Source of the DNA: JAJKJG01 sp036556825
GTDB taxonomy: Bacteria; Pseudomonadota; Alphaproteobacteria; Rhizobiales; Beijerinckiaceae
Direction: 5' to 3'
NCBI GenBank assembly: GCA_036556825.1
Contig: DATBIR010000055.1
Coordinates: 1 to 47,172, forward strand
DNA length: 47,172 nt
A model generated the notes under the pieces. It made no database searches and was not told the origin of the DNA. It worked only from the letters and a program-made list of their open reading frames with translations. Within the stretch, counting starts at the first letter, position 1; the number at the start of each line of letters is the position of its first letter. Position numbers and translations under genes: made by a program. Positions 31,492 through 40,575 of the stretch are shown here, piece after piece.

Positions 31492-33687
31492 CTATTGCAG
31501 CTTGTCCAGAGTGATCGGCAGGTTGCGGACGCGCTTTCCGGTCGCGTGGTAGACGGCGTTGGCGACCGCCGCCGCGACGCCGACGATGCCGATCTCGCCC
31601 ACCCCCTTGATGCCAAGCGGATTGATCTTGTCGTCCGGCTCTTCGACGAAAATCACCTGGATGTCGTGCACGTCGGCGTGTACGGGCACGTGGTATTCGG
31701 CGATGTCGGCGTTCATGATGCGCCCGAACCTGTGATCGTAAAGCGTCTCCTCGTGCAACGCCATGCCGATGCCGCCGACCACGGCGCCGAGGATCTGGCT
31801 GCGCGCGGTGTGCGTGTTGAGAATGCGCCCTGCGGCAACCGCGCTCACCATGCGCGTGACACGGATCACACCCAGCTGCTCGTCGATCTTCACCTCGGCA
31901 AAAACCGCCGAATGCGTGTTGTGCGCATAGCGCCCCTGCTTGAACGTGGCGGTGCTCTCCTGTTCGATACGATCCATGCCGCCGTGGCGCATCGCATCGG
32001 CGATCGACACCCCCTGCCCGGTCTTGCTGTCGACGACCTTGCCATCGGCGAGCATGACATCGTCCGTGCGCCCGCGAGCGAGCGGCGAGTCCGGCACCTT
32101 CTTGGCTGCGCGCAGCAACGTCTTGCGCAACTCCTCGGCGGCGATGGCGATTGCATGCGCCACCGATGCCGCCGTCCACGAGCCGCCCTCGACGGGCGAG
32201 CGTGGCAGGGTCGAATCGGCGAGCCTGACCGAGACGTTCTCGATCGGGAGGCCGAGCATGTCGGCCGCCACCTGCGCCATGATCGTGTAGGTCCCCGTGC
32301 CGATATCCGAAGTGGCGCAGGAGACCTCGGCGTGACCGTTGGCGGTCAACACGATGCGGGCGGCCATCTTCATCTGCAACGCTTCCCACACGCCCGTCGC
32401 CATGCCCCAGCCGACGAGCTCGCTGCCGTCGCGCATCGAACGCGGCTCAGGATTGCGCCTGCCCCAGCCGAAAGCCTCCGCGCCCTGCCAATAACATTCG
32501 CGCAGCTTCTTGCTCGTGAACGGCAGATCCTCATTCTGGTCGCGGTCCGAGTAGCAGCGGAACCGCAGCTCGAGCGGATCGAGTTTGAGAGCGACGGCGA
32601 GCTCGTCCATCGCGCATTCGAGCGCATAGACGCCGGTCGCGGCGCCGGGCGCGCGCATATCGCCAGGCGTCGGCACATCGAGCCGCACGAGCTTGTGCTC
32701 GTATCGGGCATTGGGGGACTTGTAGAGCACGCCCGACCAGCCGGTGTCGTTGCGCGCAAAAGCCTCGTATTGCGACGTCATGGCGATCGCCTCGTGGGTG
32801 ATCGCGTCGAGCGTTCCGCCTGCCGTCGCACCCAGCGCGACGCGCTCGATCGTGCCCGGCCGGTAGCAGAGGCCGTACATCTGCTGGCGGGTGAGGACGA
32901 CGCGCACCGGGCGACGCAGCGCGCGTGCTCCGAGCACGGCAAGCGCCACTTCGTGTTGCGGCCGCAGTCCCGAACCGAACGCGCCTCCGACATAGGGCGA
33001 GACGACGCGCACGTCGTCCGGCTTCATGTCGAACACGCTGCATAGATAGCGCTGCACGTTCTGCACGCCCTGCGTCTTGTCGTAGACCGTGAGCTTGCCG
33101 TCGTCGTCCCAGATCGCCGTTGCGGCGAACAATTCCATCGGATTGTGGTGCTCGACCGGGATTTGATATTCGGCTTCGTGACGCATGTCCGCGGCCGCGA
33201 ACGCCTTGTCGGCATCGCCACGCGGTTTTGCCGGTTGCTGAGCCACGAATGCCCGACCGCGGCTTGCCTCGAGGTCCGTGACGTGTGCCTCCTGCTCGTA
33301 TTCGACGTGCACGAGCGAGGCGGCAAAGCGGGCGATCTCGGATTCCTCGGCCAGCACCAGGGCGATCGGCTGCCCGCTGAACACGACCCTATCGTCGTAG
33401 AGGGGCCGGAAGGGGGAGCCTTCCTCCGGAGCGACGTCGTCCTTGTAGGCGGACGGCCTGGTCGCCATGCCCGGACGATTCTCGTGCGTCAGCACGTCGA
33501 GAACGCCGGGGACGCGCAGGGCGGCGCTCGTGTCGATGCGCGCCATGCGGCCCTTGGCGATGCTCGCCTCGACGATGCTGCCATAGGCGAGGCCCGTAGC
33601 ATTGAACTCGGCGGCATATTTGGCCGCGCCCGTGACCTTCGCAGGCCCGTCGACACGCGGCGTCGGAGTGCCGATATACTGGGTCAT
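31492..33687 (-). CDS. paoC: Xanthine dehydrogenase-family molybdopterin-binding subunit (PaoC-like)
   Basis: 731 residues, third gene of a three-subunit oxidase. Known family marks are seen in order: an N-terminal MTQYIGTPTPRVDGPAKVTG, VVFSGQPIALVLAEE (first Mo-cofactor loop), SPYVGGAFGSGLR, DMRAPGAATGVYALE, the GIKGVGEIG loop near the C-terminus with the catalytic glutamate, and DIGTGTYTIMAQVAADMLGL. In E. coli PaoC the cofactor is molybdopterin cytosine dinucleotide and aldehydes are oxidised to acids; the same reaction is likely here. The ATG at 33687 is used, but a GTG at 33699 overlapping the upstream stop (GTGA) would allow coupling. No PaoD/XdhC-type chaperone gene is seen in this window. 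Confidence 0.9.
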   Translation of the reverse strand: MTQYIGTPTPRVDGPAKVTGAAKYAAEFNATGLAYGSIVEASIAKGRMARIDTSAALRVPGVLDVLTHENRPGMATRPSAYKDDVAPEEGSPFRPLYDDRVVFSGQPIALVLAEESEIARFAASLVHVEYEQEAHVTDLEASRGRAFVAQQPAKPRGDADKAFAAADMRHEAEYQIPVEHHNPMELFAATAIWDDDGKLTVYDKTQGVQNVQRYLCSVFDMKPDDVRVVSPYVGGAFGSGLRPQHEVALAVLGARALRRPVRVVLTRQQMYGLCYRPGTIERVALGATAGGTLDAITHEAIAMTSQYEAFARNDTGWSGVLYKSPNARYEHKLVRLDVPTPGDMRAPGAATGVYALECAMDELAVALKLDPLELRFRCYSDRDQNEDLPFTSKKLRECYWQGAEAFGWGRRNPEPRSMRDGSELVGWGMATGVWEALQMKMAARIVLTANGHAEVSCATSDIGTGTYTIMAQVAADMLGLPIENVSVRLADSTLPRSPVEGGSWTAASVAHAIAIAAEELRKTLLRAAKKVPDSPLARGRTDDVMLADGKVVDSKTGQGVSIADAMRHGGMDRIEQESTATFKQGRYAHNTHSAVFAEVKIDEQLGVIRVTRMVSAVAAGRILNTHTARSQILGAVVGGIGMALHEETLYDHRFGRIMNADIAEYHVPVHADVHDIQVIFVEEPDDKINPLGIKGVGEIGIVGVAAAVANAVYHATGKRVRNLPITLDKLQ

Positions 33688-33695
33688 GGCTTCGC

Positions 33696-34712
33696 TCACC
33701 GGATCTTCTTGTCGGATTGCGACTGCGGCGTGCCCCGCGCAGCCTGGGTCAGGGCGCGAACGATGGCCCGGCGCGCCAGATCGATCTTGAATGAGTTGTG
33801 CCCGTAACCCTTGGCATCGCGCAGCAGCAGCTCCGCCGCGCGCATGAAAGCCGTTTCGTCGGCGTTCTTCCCGCAGAGCGCCGCCTCCGCCGAGGCGTCG
33901 CGCCAGGGCTTGTGCGCGACGCCCCCAAGCGCGAGGCGGGCCTCCTTGATGGTGGTTCCGTCCAGCTCCAGCGCAGCCGCGACCGAGACAAGCGCGAACG
34001 CGTAGGACAAGCGGTCGCGGATTTTCAGGTAGGTGTAGTTCGCCGCGAAGCCTTTCGCCGGGAGCTCGACCGCCGTGACGATTTCGTCGCGCGACAGGGT
34101 GTTGTCGCGCTCCGGGGCGGTGCCGGGCAGCCGGTGGAACTCCGCAAAGGCGATCGTGCGCTCGCCTGCCGGCCCCGCCACGCGGACGACAGCATCGAGA
34201 GCGGCGAGGGCCACGCACATGTCGGACGGATGCGTCGCAATGCAGGCCTCGCTTGTGCCGAGGATGGCGTGCAGGCGGTTGACGCCGTCGATGGCGGAGC
34301 AGCCGCTGCCGGGGTCGCGCTTGTTGCAAGGTGTTGCGATGTCATAGAAATAATAGCAGCGCGTGCGTTGCAGAAGATTGCCGCCGGTCGACGCCATGTT
34401 GCGCAGTTGCTGCGACGCGCCGGCCAGGATGGCGCTGGCAAGGACCGGGTAGCGCTGCTCGACCAGTGGATGGTAGGCGAGGTCGGAATTCGGCACCAGC
34501 GCGCCGATCCGCAGCCCGCCGCCGGCGATCTCCTCCACCGTCTTGAGGGGCAATCTCGAGATGTCGATCAGACGGGTCGGCCGCTCCACGTCCATCTTCA
34601 TCAGATCAATGAGATTGGTGCCGCCGGCGATGAATTTTGCGCTTGGATCGGCGGCGATCTGGCGCACCGCGTCGGCGACGTCGGCGGCCCGCGCGTATTG
34701 GAAGTTAATCAT
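33696..34712 (-). CDS. paoB: FAD-binding subunit of a PaoB-like molybdo-oxidase
   Basis: 338 residues, second gene of the oxidase operon. KFIAGGTNLIDLMK near residue 30 and ASTGGNLLQRTRC near 105-117 form the two FAD loops of the xanthine dehydrogenase family. A set of four cysteines (QRTRC, TPCNKRDP, GSGC, SEACIATHPSDM) corresponds to the extra [4Fe-4S] site found in PaoB-type subunits, absent in classical xanthine dehydrogenase. The ATG at 34712 overlaps the previous stop (ATGA), so translation is coupled. It passes electrons from the molybdenum centre via [2Fe-2S] clusters to FAD. The Pao assignment is based on the cysteine pattern. Confidence 0.9.
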   Translation of the reverse strand: MINFQYARAADVADAVRQIAADPSAKFIAGGTNLIDLMKMDVERPTRLIDISRLPLKTVEEIAGGGLRIGALVPNSDLAYHPLVEQRYPVLASAILAGASQQLRNMASTGGNLLQRTRCYYFYDIATPCNKRDPGSGCSAIDGVNRLHAILGTSEACIATHPSDMCVALAALDAVVRVAGPAGERTIAFAEFHRLPGTAPERDNTLSRDEIVTAVELPAKGFAANYTYLKIRDRLSYAFALVSVAAALELDGTTIKEARLALGGVAHKPWRDASAEAALCGKNADETAFMRAAELLLRDAKGYGHNSFKIDLARRAIVRALTQAARGTPQSQSDKKIR

Positions 34713-35224
34713 GACTGCCCCATCGCCTGTCGGATCGCGGCCACGATGTTCGGATAGGCGCCGCACCGGCAGATGTTGCCGCTCATCAGCTCGCGGATTT
34801 CGGCGGCGGTGCTTGCCCTGCCTTCGGCGATCAGGGCGGCGGCCGAGCAAATCTGCCCCGGCGTGCAATAGCCGCACTGAAATGCATCGTGGTCGATGAA
34901 CGCCTGCTGCAGCGGATGCAGCGTGCCGTCCCTGGCGAGCCCCTCAATAGTGGTCACCTGGGCGCCGTCCTGCATCACGGCGAATGTCAGGCAGGAATTG
35001 ACGCGGCGCCCGTTCACCAGGACGGTGCAGGCGCCACACTGGCCATGATCACAGCCCTTCTTGGTCCCGGTGAGGTCGAGACGCTCGCGCAATGTGTCCA
35101 GCAGGGTCGTCCAGGGCGCCACCTCGAGGCGCCGCTCGACGCCGTTGACGATCAGCGTGATCGGTATCTTGTCCGGCAGCGGGATCGTGCCCGCAGCTGC
35201 CCCCGCAGGGCTCGTTCTTGCCAT
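34709..35224 (-). CDS. paoA: [2Fe-2S] subunit of a PaoA-like molybdo-oxidase
   Basis: 171 residues, first gene of the operon. The plant-type [2Fe-2S] motif is KKGCDHGQCGACTVLVNGRR, followed by a cysteine (VNSC), and the second cluster motif is FQCGYCTPGQICSAA with NICRCGAYPNI. These eight cysteines are complete. The E. coli counterpart carries a Tat signal and works in the periplasm; here the start (MARTSPAGAAAGTIPLPDKI) has no twin-arginine motif or hydrophobic segment, so this complex is probably cytoplasmic. The ATG at 35224 is preferred because GGGAG lies six bases before it; an upstream ATG at 35239 lacks such spacing. Confidence 0.92.
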   Translation of the reverse strand: MARTSPAGAAAGTIPLPDKIPITLIVNGVERRLEVAPWTTLLDTLRERLDLTGTKKGCDHGQCGACTVLVNGRRVNSCLTFAVMQDGAQVTTIEGLARDGTLHPLQQAFIDHDAFQCGYCTPGQICSAAALIAEGRASTAAEIRELMSGNICRCGAYPNIVAAIRQAMGQS

Positions 35225-35631
35225 GTGATGCTCCCGCATGTCCGCGCGCCCTCTTTGCTTGCAGGCTCGCGCTTGCAAGGAGCGGGATCGCCCGCTCCAA
35301 TGTTGTTCGTGTCGCGTGTTCGCCTTCGGCAAAGCGCTGCAACTCCGGACCAAAGTCCGGGGGAGGCTGTTGCCGATTATGCTTTAGGCGGGTTTGCGCA
35401 CGCACCTAAATCACATCCATGAGACGGCAGCGATGCCGGTGGGGTCAGCAGGAAACGCGCGTCGCGGGATTCGGTTCGATCTTGAGGCGCCGGTCGCGCA
35501 ATCGCTGCCCGCTGCGCCCCGCAAGTCTCCGTTGTCACCGGCCTTGTGCCAGTGACCTCGATTGATGGCGGTATCCTTCCAATCCGGATGGCCGCGGCAA
35601 TGCCATGGCCATGACAAGGATGGCGCCCTCA
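35225..35631. other. Intergenic region upstream of the oxidase operon
   Basis: 407 bases between the start of the Pao-like operon and the stop of the NHL propeller gene, both on the minus strand. No gene is convincing. CCGGAC-caaa-GTCCGG at 35345-35360 is a 6-base hairpin related in sequence to the REP-like element at 5887. AT-richer sequence near 35370-35410 (GATTATGCTTTAGG) may hold the operon promoter. Confidence 0.4.
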
Positions 35632-36822
35632 CTACATCCGCGGCCAGAGCACGCCTTGCTGGCGCGGTACGTTGCCGACGCCCTTGGCGACGAATTTCTG
35701 CACGCGTTTCCCTTCGTAGGTGTCGGTCGTGTAGAGGTTGCCCTTGGAGTCGGTGGCGATGCTGTGCACGCCGTAGAACTGGCCGGGCTGCCGGCCGCCC
35801 TCGCCGAAGGAGGTCAGCTCCTCGAGCGTGTCGCGGGCGACGATGCGCACCCTCTCATTCTGCCCGTCAGCCATGAAGATGTAGCGCTGCTCGGGGTCGC
35901 GCGAGAAGGCGATGTCCCAGACTGAGCCCGAGGCCAGCGTGTTCTTGGCATAGAACGCCTCTTTCACGAACTTGCCCTCGGCGTCGAAGACCTGCAGCCG
36001 GTCGTTGGCGCGGTCACAGACGTAGACGAGGCCGTCATTGGCGCGCTCGACGCAATGCACCGGGTTGCGGAACTGCTGCGCCGGCGGTGCCTTGGGATCA
36101 TAGTTGCCGAGATTGGTGTCGTCGGGCTTGTTGCCGTAGGCGCCCCAATAGCGCTTCATCTTGCCGGTATCGGCGTCGAGGACCGCGACGCGCTTGTTGC
36201 CGTAGCCATCGGCCAGATAGGCCTCGTTGGTCTTGGGGTCCACCCAGATCTTGGCCACGCGGCCGAAATTGTCGGGGTCGTTGCTGCCGGCGCTCTTGCC
36301 GAAGCGGCCGACCTGCAGCAGGAACTTGCCTTCCTTGCTGAACTTGAGGGCGTGGGCGTCCTTCTCGCCGTTGCCGCCGATCCAGACGTTGCCCTTGTAG
36401 TCGACATGGATGCCGTGGTTCGACTGCGGCCATTCATAGCCCTCGCCCGGGCCGCCCCACGATCTCACCAGGTTTCCGGCAGAGTCGAAGACCAGGACCG
36501 GCGGCGCGCCCCGGCAGCACTCGGCGATGGGCGGGTTGAGCTCGGCCCCCTTCTCGTTGTTGTGCAGCGTCGCCGAGCTGCGGTGGATGATCCAGATGTT
36601 GTCCTGCTCGTCCGCCCACACACCAATCACCGAGCCGAGCAGCCACTTGTTGGGCAGGGGCTTCGGCCAGAACGGATCGACCTCGAAACGGGGCGCCTGC
36701 ACGTCGCCGTTCTCGGCCTCGGCGGTGCCCTGCAGGAGCGTCTGCCCGATCCCGAGTCCGACGATGCCGGCCAGGAGGACCGTGCCGGTCAGCCATTTGC
36801 CGCGCTTCTTGAAGTCGATCAT
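35632..36822 (-). CDS. Exported NHL-repeat beta-propeller protein
   Basis: 396 residues. The N-terminal anchor or signal (KRGKWLTGTVLLAGIVGLGI) is followed by repeated strands typical of NHL/six-bladed propellers: GVWADEQDNIWIIHRS, FDSAGNLVRSWG, GIHVDYKGNVWIGG, ADGYGNKRVAVLD, RANDGLVYVCDRANDRLQVF and SIATDSKGNLYTTDTYEGKR. Two cysteines (AECCRG) are notable near residue 110. Related exported propellers bind or cleave sugars, lactones or peptidoglycan, or only mediate contacts; the role here is unknown. The start at 36822 gives GGAGG six bases upstream; the ATG one codon earlier is an alternative. It is divergent from a HupE/UreJ-like gene. Confidence 0.82.
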   Translation of the reverse strand: MIDFKKRGKWLTGTVLLAGIVGLGIGQTLLQGTAEAENGDVQAPRFEVDPFWPKPLPNKWLLGSVIGVWADEQDNIWIIHRSSATLHNNEKGAELNPPIAECCRGAPPVLVFDSAGNLVRSWGGPGEGYEWPQSNHGIHVDYKGNVWIGGNGEKDAHALKFSKEGKFLLQVGRFGKSAGSNDPDNFGRVAKIWVDPKTNEAYLADGYGNKRVAVLDADTGKMKRYWGAYGNKPDDTNLGNYDPKAPPAQQFRNPVHCVERANDGLVYVCDRANDRLQVFDAEGKFVKEAFYAKNTLASGSVWDIAFSRDPEQRYIFMADGQNERVRIVARDTLEELTSFGEGGRQPGQFYGVHSIATDSKGNLYTTDTYEGKRVQKFVAKGVGNVPRQQGVLWPRM

Positions 36823-36963
36823 CATGTCCCTCCCGTGCGTCAGCGGCTCGTTCGAGAGCCGCGCGCCGGGGATCGAGACGCCCCGACGCGTGGCACGCCG
36901 CTGGACTTCCGCGAAGTATGTGCGCCACAATCGGCGCTGTCATTACACATGTGCGTTGATGCG

Positions 36964-38313
36964 ATGGATGGGAACCAGTTCCGATGTTGGGAATGGCTTG
37001 TGCTCGCGCGCGCCGTCACTGCCCTGCTAGCAGTCTGCGCCCTCCTCGCCGAGGCCGCCGCGCACGAGCCGCCAGCCGACGTGCGCCTCACCATGTTCGT
37101 CAAGCCGACAGAAAACCGGCTCGAGCTCGTGATGCGCGTGCCAATGGCAGCCATGCAGGAGGTCGACGTGCCGACCCGCGGTCCCGGCTATCTCGACATG
37201 TCGCGGGTGGATATGGCTTTGCACAACGCGGTGAAGCTCTGGCTGATCGATCACATCGACGTCTACGAGAACGACCGGCGTTTGCCGGCGCCGCAGATCG
37301 AACGGGCGCGGGTCTCGTTGCCGTCGAACCGGTCCTTCGCCTCCTACGAGCAGGCGCGCGCGCATATGAGCGGGCCGCCCCTCGCCGACAATCTCGACCT
37401 CTACTGGAGCCAGCAGCTGCTCGATGTGCTGCTCGTCTATCCGATCCGGTCCGAGCGCTCGGATTTTGCCGTCCATCCGCGAGTCGACCGACTTGGCATG
37501 CGGGTCGTGACCGCGCTGACCTTCCTGCCGCCGCAGGGGAGCGCGCGCCCGTTCGAGCTGACCGGCGATCCGGGTCTCGTGCGCCTCGACCCGCGCTGGC
37601 ACCATGCCGCCCTGCGTTTCGTCAAGTCCGGCGTTCTGCACATTGTCGAAGGCATCGACCATGTATTGTTCCTGCTCTGCCTCGTGATCCCGTTCCGGCA
37701 GCTGCGCACCCTCGTGATTGTCGCCACGTCGTTCACGGTCGCGCATTCCATTGCGCTGATCGCCGCCGCCTTCGGCTTCGTGCCCGACGCCCTGTGGTTC
37801 CCCCCGTTGATCGAGACGCTGATCGCCGCGACCATCGTCTACACGGCCCTGGAGAACATCGTCGGCAGCACCGTGCAGCGGCGCTGGATCACGGCCTTCG
37901 CGTTCGGCATCATCCACGGCTTCGGGCTGTCGTTCGCGTTGCGCGAGTCGTTCCAGTACGCGGGCGACCACCTGATCACGGCGCTGCTCGCCTTCAACAT
38001 CGGCGTTGAGATCGGCCAGGTGCTGCTCCTGCTGGCCCTCGTGCCGCTGCTGCAGGCGCTGTTCCGTTACGTGGTGCCAGAGCGGATCGGCGTCATCATC
38101 CTGTCGGTCCTCGTTGCCCATACGGGCTGGCACTGGATGACCGAGCGCGGCGAGCAGCTCCTCAAATTTCCGCTGCCGACGCTCGACGCGGCGTTCCTCG
38201 CCGGCGCCATGCGCGCGCTCATGGCGGCGCTGGTCCTCGCCCTGCTTGTCCTGCTCGCCAGCGGCTGGCTCAGGCGCCGCCTGCCGGCCGAGAAGCGCGC
38301 TCCGGCGGAGTGA
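36964..38313 (+). CDS. HupE/UreJ family membrane protein with large exported N-terminal domain
   Basis: 449 residues. A signal peptide-like start (ARAVTALLAVCALLAEAAAH) is followed by about 190 periplasmic residues, then six or more spans. Family motifs are GVLHIVEGIDHVLFLLCLVI, the second histidine motif FGIIHGFGLSFALRE, and FNIGVEIGQVLLLLALVPLL. These His/Asp-rich loops are the mark of HupE/UreJ proteins, known to carry nickel or cobalt for hydrogenase and urease. The extra N-terminal domain places it in the HupE/UreJ_2 group, whose substrate is less known. No hydrogenase or urease gene is here. The ATG at 36949 is also possible. It is divergent from the exported propeller gene (about 140 bp apart). 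Confidence 0.82.
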   Translation: MDGNQFRCWEWLVLARAVTALLAVCALLAEAAAHEPPADVRLTMFVKPTENRLELVMRVPMAAMQEVDVPTRGPGYLDMSRVDMALHNAVKLWLIDHIDVYENDRRLPAPQIERARVSLPSNRSFASYEQARAHMSGPPLADNLDLYWSQQLLDVLLVYPIRSERSDFAVHPRVDRLGMRVVTALTFLPPQGSARPFELTGDPGLVRLDPRWHHAALRFVKSGVLHIVEGIDHVLFLLCLVIPFRQLRTLVIVATSFTVAHSIALIAAAFGFVPDALWFPPLIETLIAATIVYTALENIVGSTVQRRWITAFAFGIIHGFGLSFALRESFQYAGDHLITALLAFNIGVEIGQVLLLLALVPLLQALFRYVVPERIGVIILSVLVAHTGWHWMTERGEQLLKFPLPTLDAAFLAGAMRALMAALVLALLVLLASGWLRRRLPAEKRAPAE

Positions 38314-38767
38314 TGCCCGCCTGCCTTCTTGCCAGCCCGGCCAATGCGTGCGTCAGCAGCTGCGCCAGCATGTCGAGCAGACGCTCCATGAAGGGCTCGT
38401 CGACGACAAGGTTGTTCGGCGGCCACGACAGATGCTCGGTGTTGCGCACGAAAATATAGGCCTGGTTGAGCAGCCATATCGTGGCGATCGTCTTTTCCTC
38501 GCGGGTCGCCGCGTCGGGCAGGAACTTGCGCACCAGACCTTGCGCGGCGATCAGCGTCGGAATGCGCTCGCTGGCGAGGAGCTCCTCGAAGACTTGCGTG
38601 CGGTGCATGATCTCCCAGTTGAGCACGCGCAGGTAACGGCTGATCTGGTTGCGCTTGAGCAGCGGCATCAGCTGCTGGCCCAGGAACAGCCGCAGCGCGT
38701 CTTCGCGCGGAATGTCCGGCAGATTGGTCTCGTCGAGCAGGATGAACTCGTCGATGTTCCACCTCAA
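38270..38767 (-). CDS. Hypothetical protein, 165 aa
   Basis: Family not recognised. An all-helical soluble protein: NIDEFILLDETNLPDIPRED near the start, then LGQQLMPLLKRNQISRYLRV and EEKTIATIWLLNQAYIFVRN. It starts with a TTG at 38767 that shares bases with the TGA of the upstream gene (TTGA), so it is probably translated by coupling. Its 3' end overlaps the end of the convergent HupE/UreJ-like gene by 44 bases. The pairing suggests a partner of the two-span membrane protein encoded just upstream. Confidence 0.6.
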   Translation of the reverse strand: MRWNIDEFILLDETNLPDIPREDALRLFLGQQLMPLLKRNQISRYLRVLNWEIMHRTQVFEELLASERIPTLIAAQGLVRKFLPDAATREEKTIATIWLLNQAYIFVRNTEHLSWPPNNLVVDEPFMERLLDMLAQLLTHALAGLARRQAGITPPERASRPAGGA

Positions 38768-39735
38768 TCCGCGTAACTGCCGTGGATCATAGAGCGGAAC
38801 AGCCGCAGCTCTTCGGCGGCAATCTGTTCGCCGATGTAGATCGGCGCCGGCGAGGTGGCGCTGTCGGGGTCGGGCCCGTCGCGACGCCCGACCTCGACGA
38901 CGAAGCCGGTCTGATGCGACTCGGGACTGAAGCCGGAAACATAATCCACGGCGCCGACCAGTTGCAGCTGCATGAAGTCGACGCGCTGCGTCATGCGCGT
39001 CAGCTCATCCTGCGGGATGTTGAACGTAACGTCCTGCGCCGCGACGTCCTTGGGGAACAGCACGAAGCCATAAGGGCTCGGCCCGCGCGCCTTAAGCTCG
39101 GCGATCAGCTGTCGCTGGACATGACGGGCGTCCGACAACGGCTCGTCCTTGAGCCCGATCCCCTGGGCGAGCAACCTGGCCTCGATCCAGACGTTCCGGG
39201 CGGGGGAATTGCCGATATTCTCGAAGGTGAACCGGAACGGAACGCTGACGCCGGTCTCGTCGTAGACGAGCGGGCCAGCGACATCGATGCTCACCTTCAC
39301 CCAAGGACGCTGCGTCGCCACGAAAATGTTCTCGGCGGCGTCGGCCGCGCGGCGCGCTTCGGCGATCATCGTCTCCACATCGTGCGCTTGCTGGGCGGCA
39401 ACCGCGTCGGCCCGCCTCATCTGTATGTGCACCGTCTTGAGAAGCGCCTCGGCAGCCTGCCAAGCGAGAATGGTTGCAACCACCAGGACGACCGTGAACA
39501 GCGCCATCATCAGCGCGCCGTTGGCATGGACGAACTCGCCGAAGCATTGCTGATATGGCGCCAGGCGCGCCAAGACATCCGCAGCCCGTTCGAACAAGGA
39601 ATTGCCGCCGGTCGCCGGCGCCAGTTGCTCGCCCATGCAGCTTTGAAAGATTGCCGAGCCGTGCACGACCCAGACCGCCGCGGCGACGGCCAGACCGGCA
39701 AGCAACCACACCCGTCCTCTGCGCCCCTTGCGCAT
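38764..39735 (-). CDS. Two-span membrane protein with a large C-terminal domain
   Basis: 323 residues. Spans near 10-27 (VWLLAGLAVAAAVWVVHG) and 74-92 (LMMALFTVVLVVATILAW) flank a short loop with two cysteines. A coiled coil (QQAHDVETMIAEARRAADAA) leads to a beta-rich domain that starts ATQRPWVKVSIDVAGP and contains FTFENIGNSPARNVWIEARL. This layout (two spans, coiled coil, RPW-beta domain) is common in uncharacterised rhizobial proteins. It is the first gene of a pair with the 165-residue unknown protein. Role unknown. Confidence 0.65.
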   Translation of the reverse strand: MRKGRRGRVWLLAGLAVAAAVWVVHGSAIFQSCMGEQLAPATGGNSLFERAADVLARLAPYQQCFGEFVHANGALMMALFTVVLVVATILAWQAAEALLKTVHIQMRRADAVAAQQAHDVETMIAEARRAADAAENIFVATQRPWVKVSIDVAGPLVYDETGVSVPFRFTFENIGNSPARNVWIEARLLAQGIGLKDEPLSDARHVQRQLIAELKARGPSPYGFVLFPKDVAAQDVTFNIPQDELTRMTQRVDFMQLQLVGAVDYVSGFSPESHQTGFVVEVGRRDGPDPDSATSPAPIYIGEQIAAEELRLFRSMIHGSYAD

Positions 39736-39855
39736 GCGAAGCCCCGCTCCGGACGGCCTCCCCCAGGGCTCAGCTTAGCGCCTGATTCGGCGTCGCCAAG
39801 GTGCCTGCGGTTGCGTGGCCGCCGCGATTATCCCTCCTGTTTGGCGGAATACTGA

Positions 39856-39877
39856 CCCGGACCCGGCAGCGTCCGGG
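39856..39877 (-). terminator. Hairpin downstream of a secreted protein gene
   Basis: CCCGGAC-ccggcagc-GTCCGGG is a 7-base perfect stem with an 8-base loop, 8 bases beyond the stop of the leftward gene at 39886. No T-run, so terminator-like only. Confidence 0.5.
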
Positions 39878-39885
39878 CCGGGGCC

Positions 39886-40362
39886 TCACTTGAAGAACTT
39901 GATTGTGGGCACGCGCGCTGCCAGCGCCAGCCGGTCGAGGCAGTCGCCGAGGGCCGGGGGCAGGCAGACGGTTACGTCGTTGAGCAGGATCGAGCCAATG
40001 CGCGCGCATTCGCCCTCGACCTCGAACGCCTTGACCATCGTCTTGGCCCGGCGCACCGGAGCCAACTCCGCCAGCAGCCGCTGCTGGATCGAGCCCTCGC
40101 GGTTGAACAGGACCAGATCGAGGGTCAGGCCATCGATGTTCTGGTCGCTCGGATTCTCGACCACGAAAGACAGGCGGCAGCGATTCTGGACCGCTTCGGC
40201 GGCGTTGAGCTCGAGGCGGATCGGATCGGCGGCGCCGGCCGCCACGACGAACGCCAGCAGGCTGGCAAGCACGGCGGCGGCGTGCGCGGCGCAGCGCTGC
40301 ACATCCCGCAATGTCCGCGCAACGGTTCGCCGGGTGATGGAAGCTGTTCGGACGCGACGCAT
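39886..40362 (-). CDS. Hypothetical exported protein with a beta-sandwich-like domain
   Basis: 158 residues from the ATG at 40362. A basic start (MRRVRTASITRRTVARTLRD) is followed by a hydrophobic stretch (VLASLLAFVVAAGAADPIRL) that looks like a signal peptide with a cut after GAA. The mature part has beta strands with RCRLSFVVENPSDQNIDGLT, then LDLVLFNREGSIQQRLLAEL and four cysteines, some likely paired. The alternation of strands and the N-P-D-D-like loop resembles a transglutaminase-like or Tat-associated small immunoglobulin-type fold, but no family is recognised. A GTG at 40419 gives a longer alternative. Confidence 0.6.
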   Translation of the reverse strand: MRRVRTASITRRTVARTLRDVQRCAAHAAAVLASLLAFVVAAGAADPIRLELNAAEAVQNRCRLSFVVENPSDQNIDGLTLDLVLFNREGSIQQRLLAELAPVRRAKTMVKAFEVEGECARIGSILLNDVTVCLPPALGDCLDRLALAARVPTIKFFK

Positions 40363-40575
40363 GACGGGATGCTCGTGAAGGGAAGTCGCTGCCGTCACCC
40401 GGGGCCCGGGCGACGTCACGCATCATAACACCGCGATGACAGACCGTAGTGGTACGTTCGCACAGGTCGCCGCGATTCTGATCGCCGCGGCAGCGGCCGC
40501 GAAGCCATCGCGGCCGAAACATCGCGAAGCAGCCTGGGACGCAGACGAGATCCGTCTCCGTCCCGCCCGCAAAAT

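Noticed and set aside
31339..33045. 568-codon plus-strand frame
   Set aside because: Antisense shadow of the molybdopterin subunit; the minus-strand frame has full family motifs.
36055..36948. A long open frame extending upstream of the HupE/UreJ-like protein
   Set aside because: It runs antisense through the NHL propeller gene; the signal peptide of the real protein begins near 36964.
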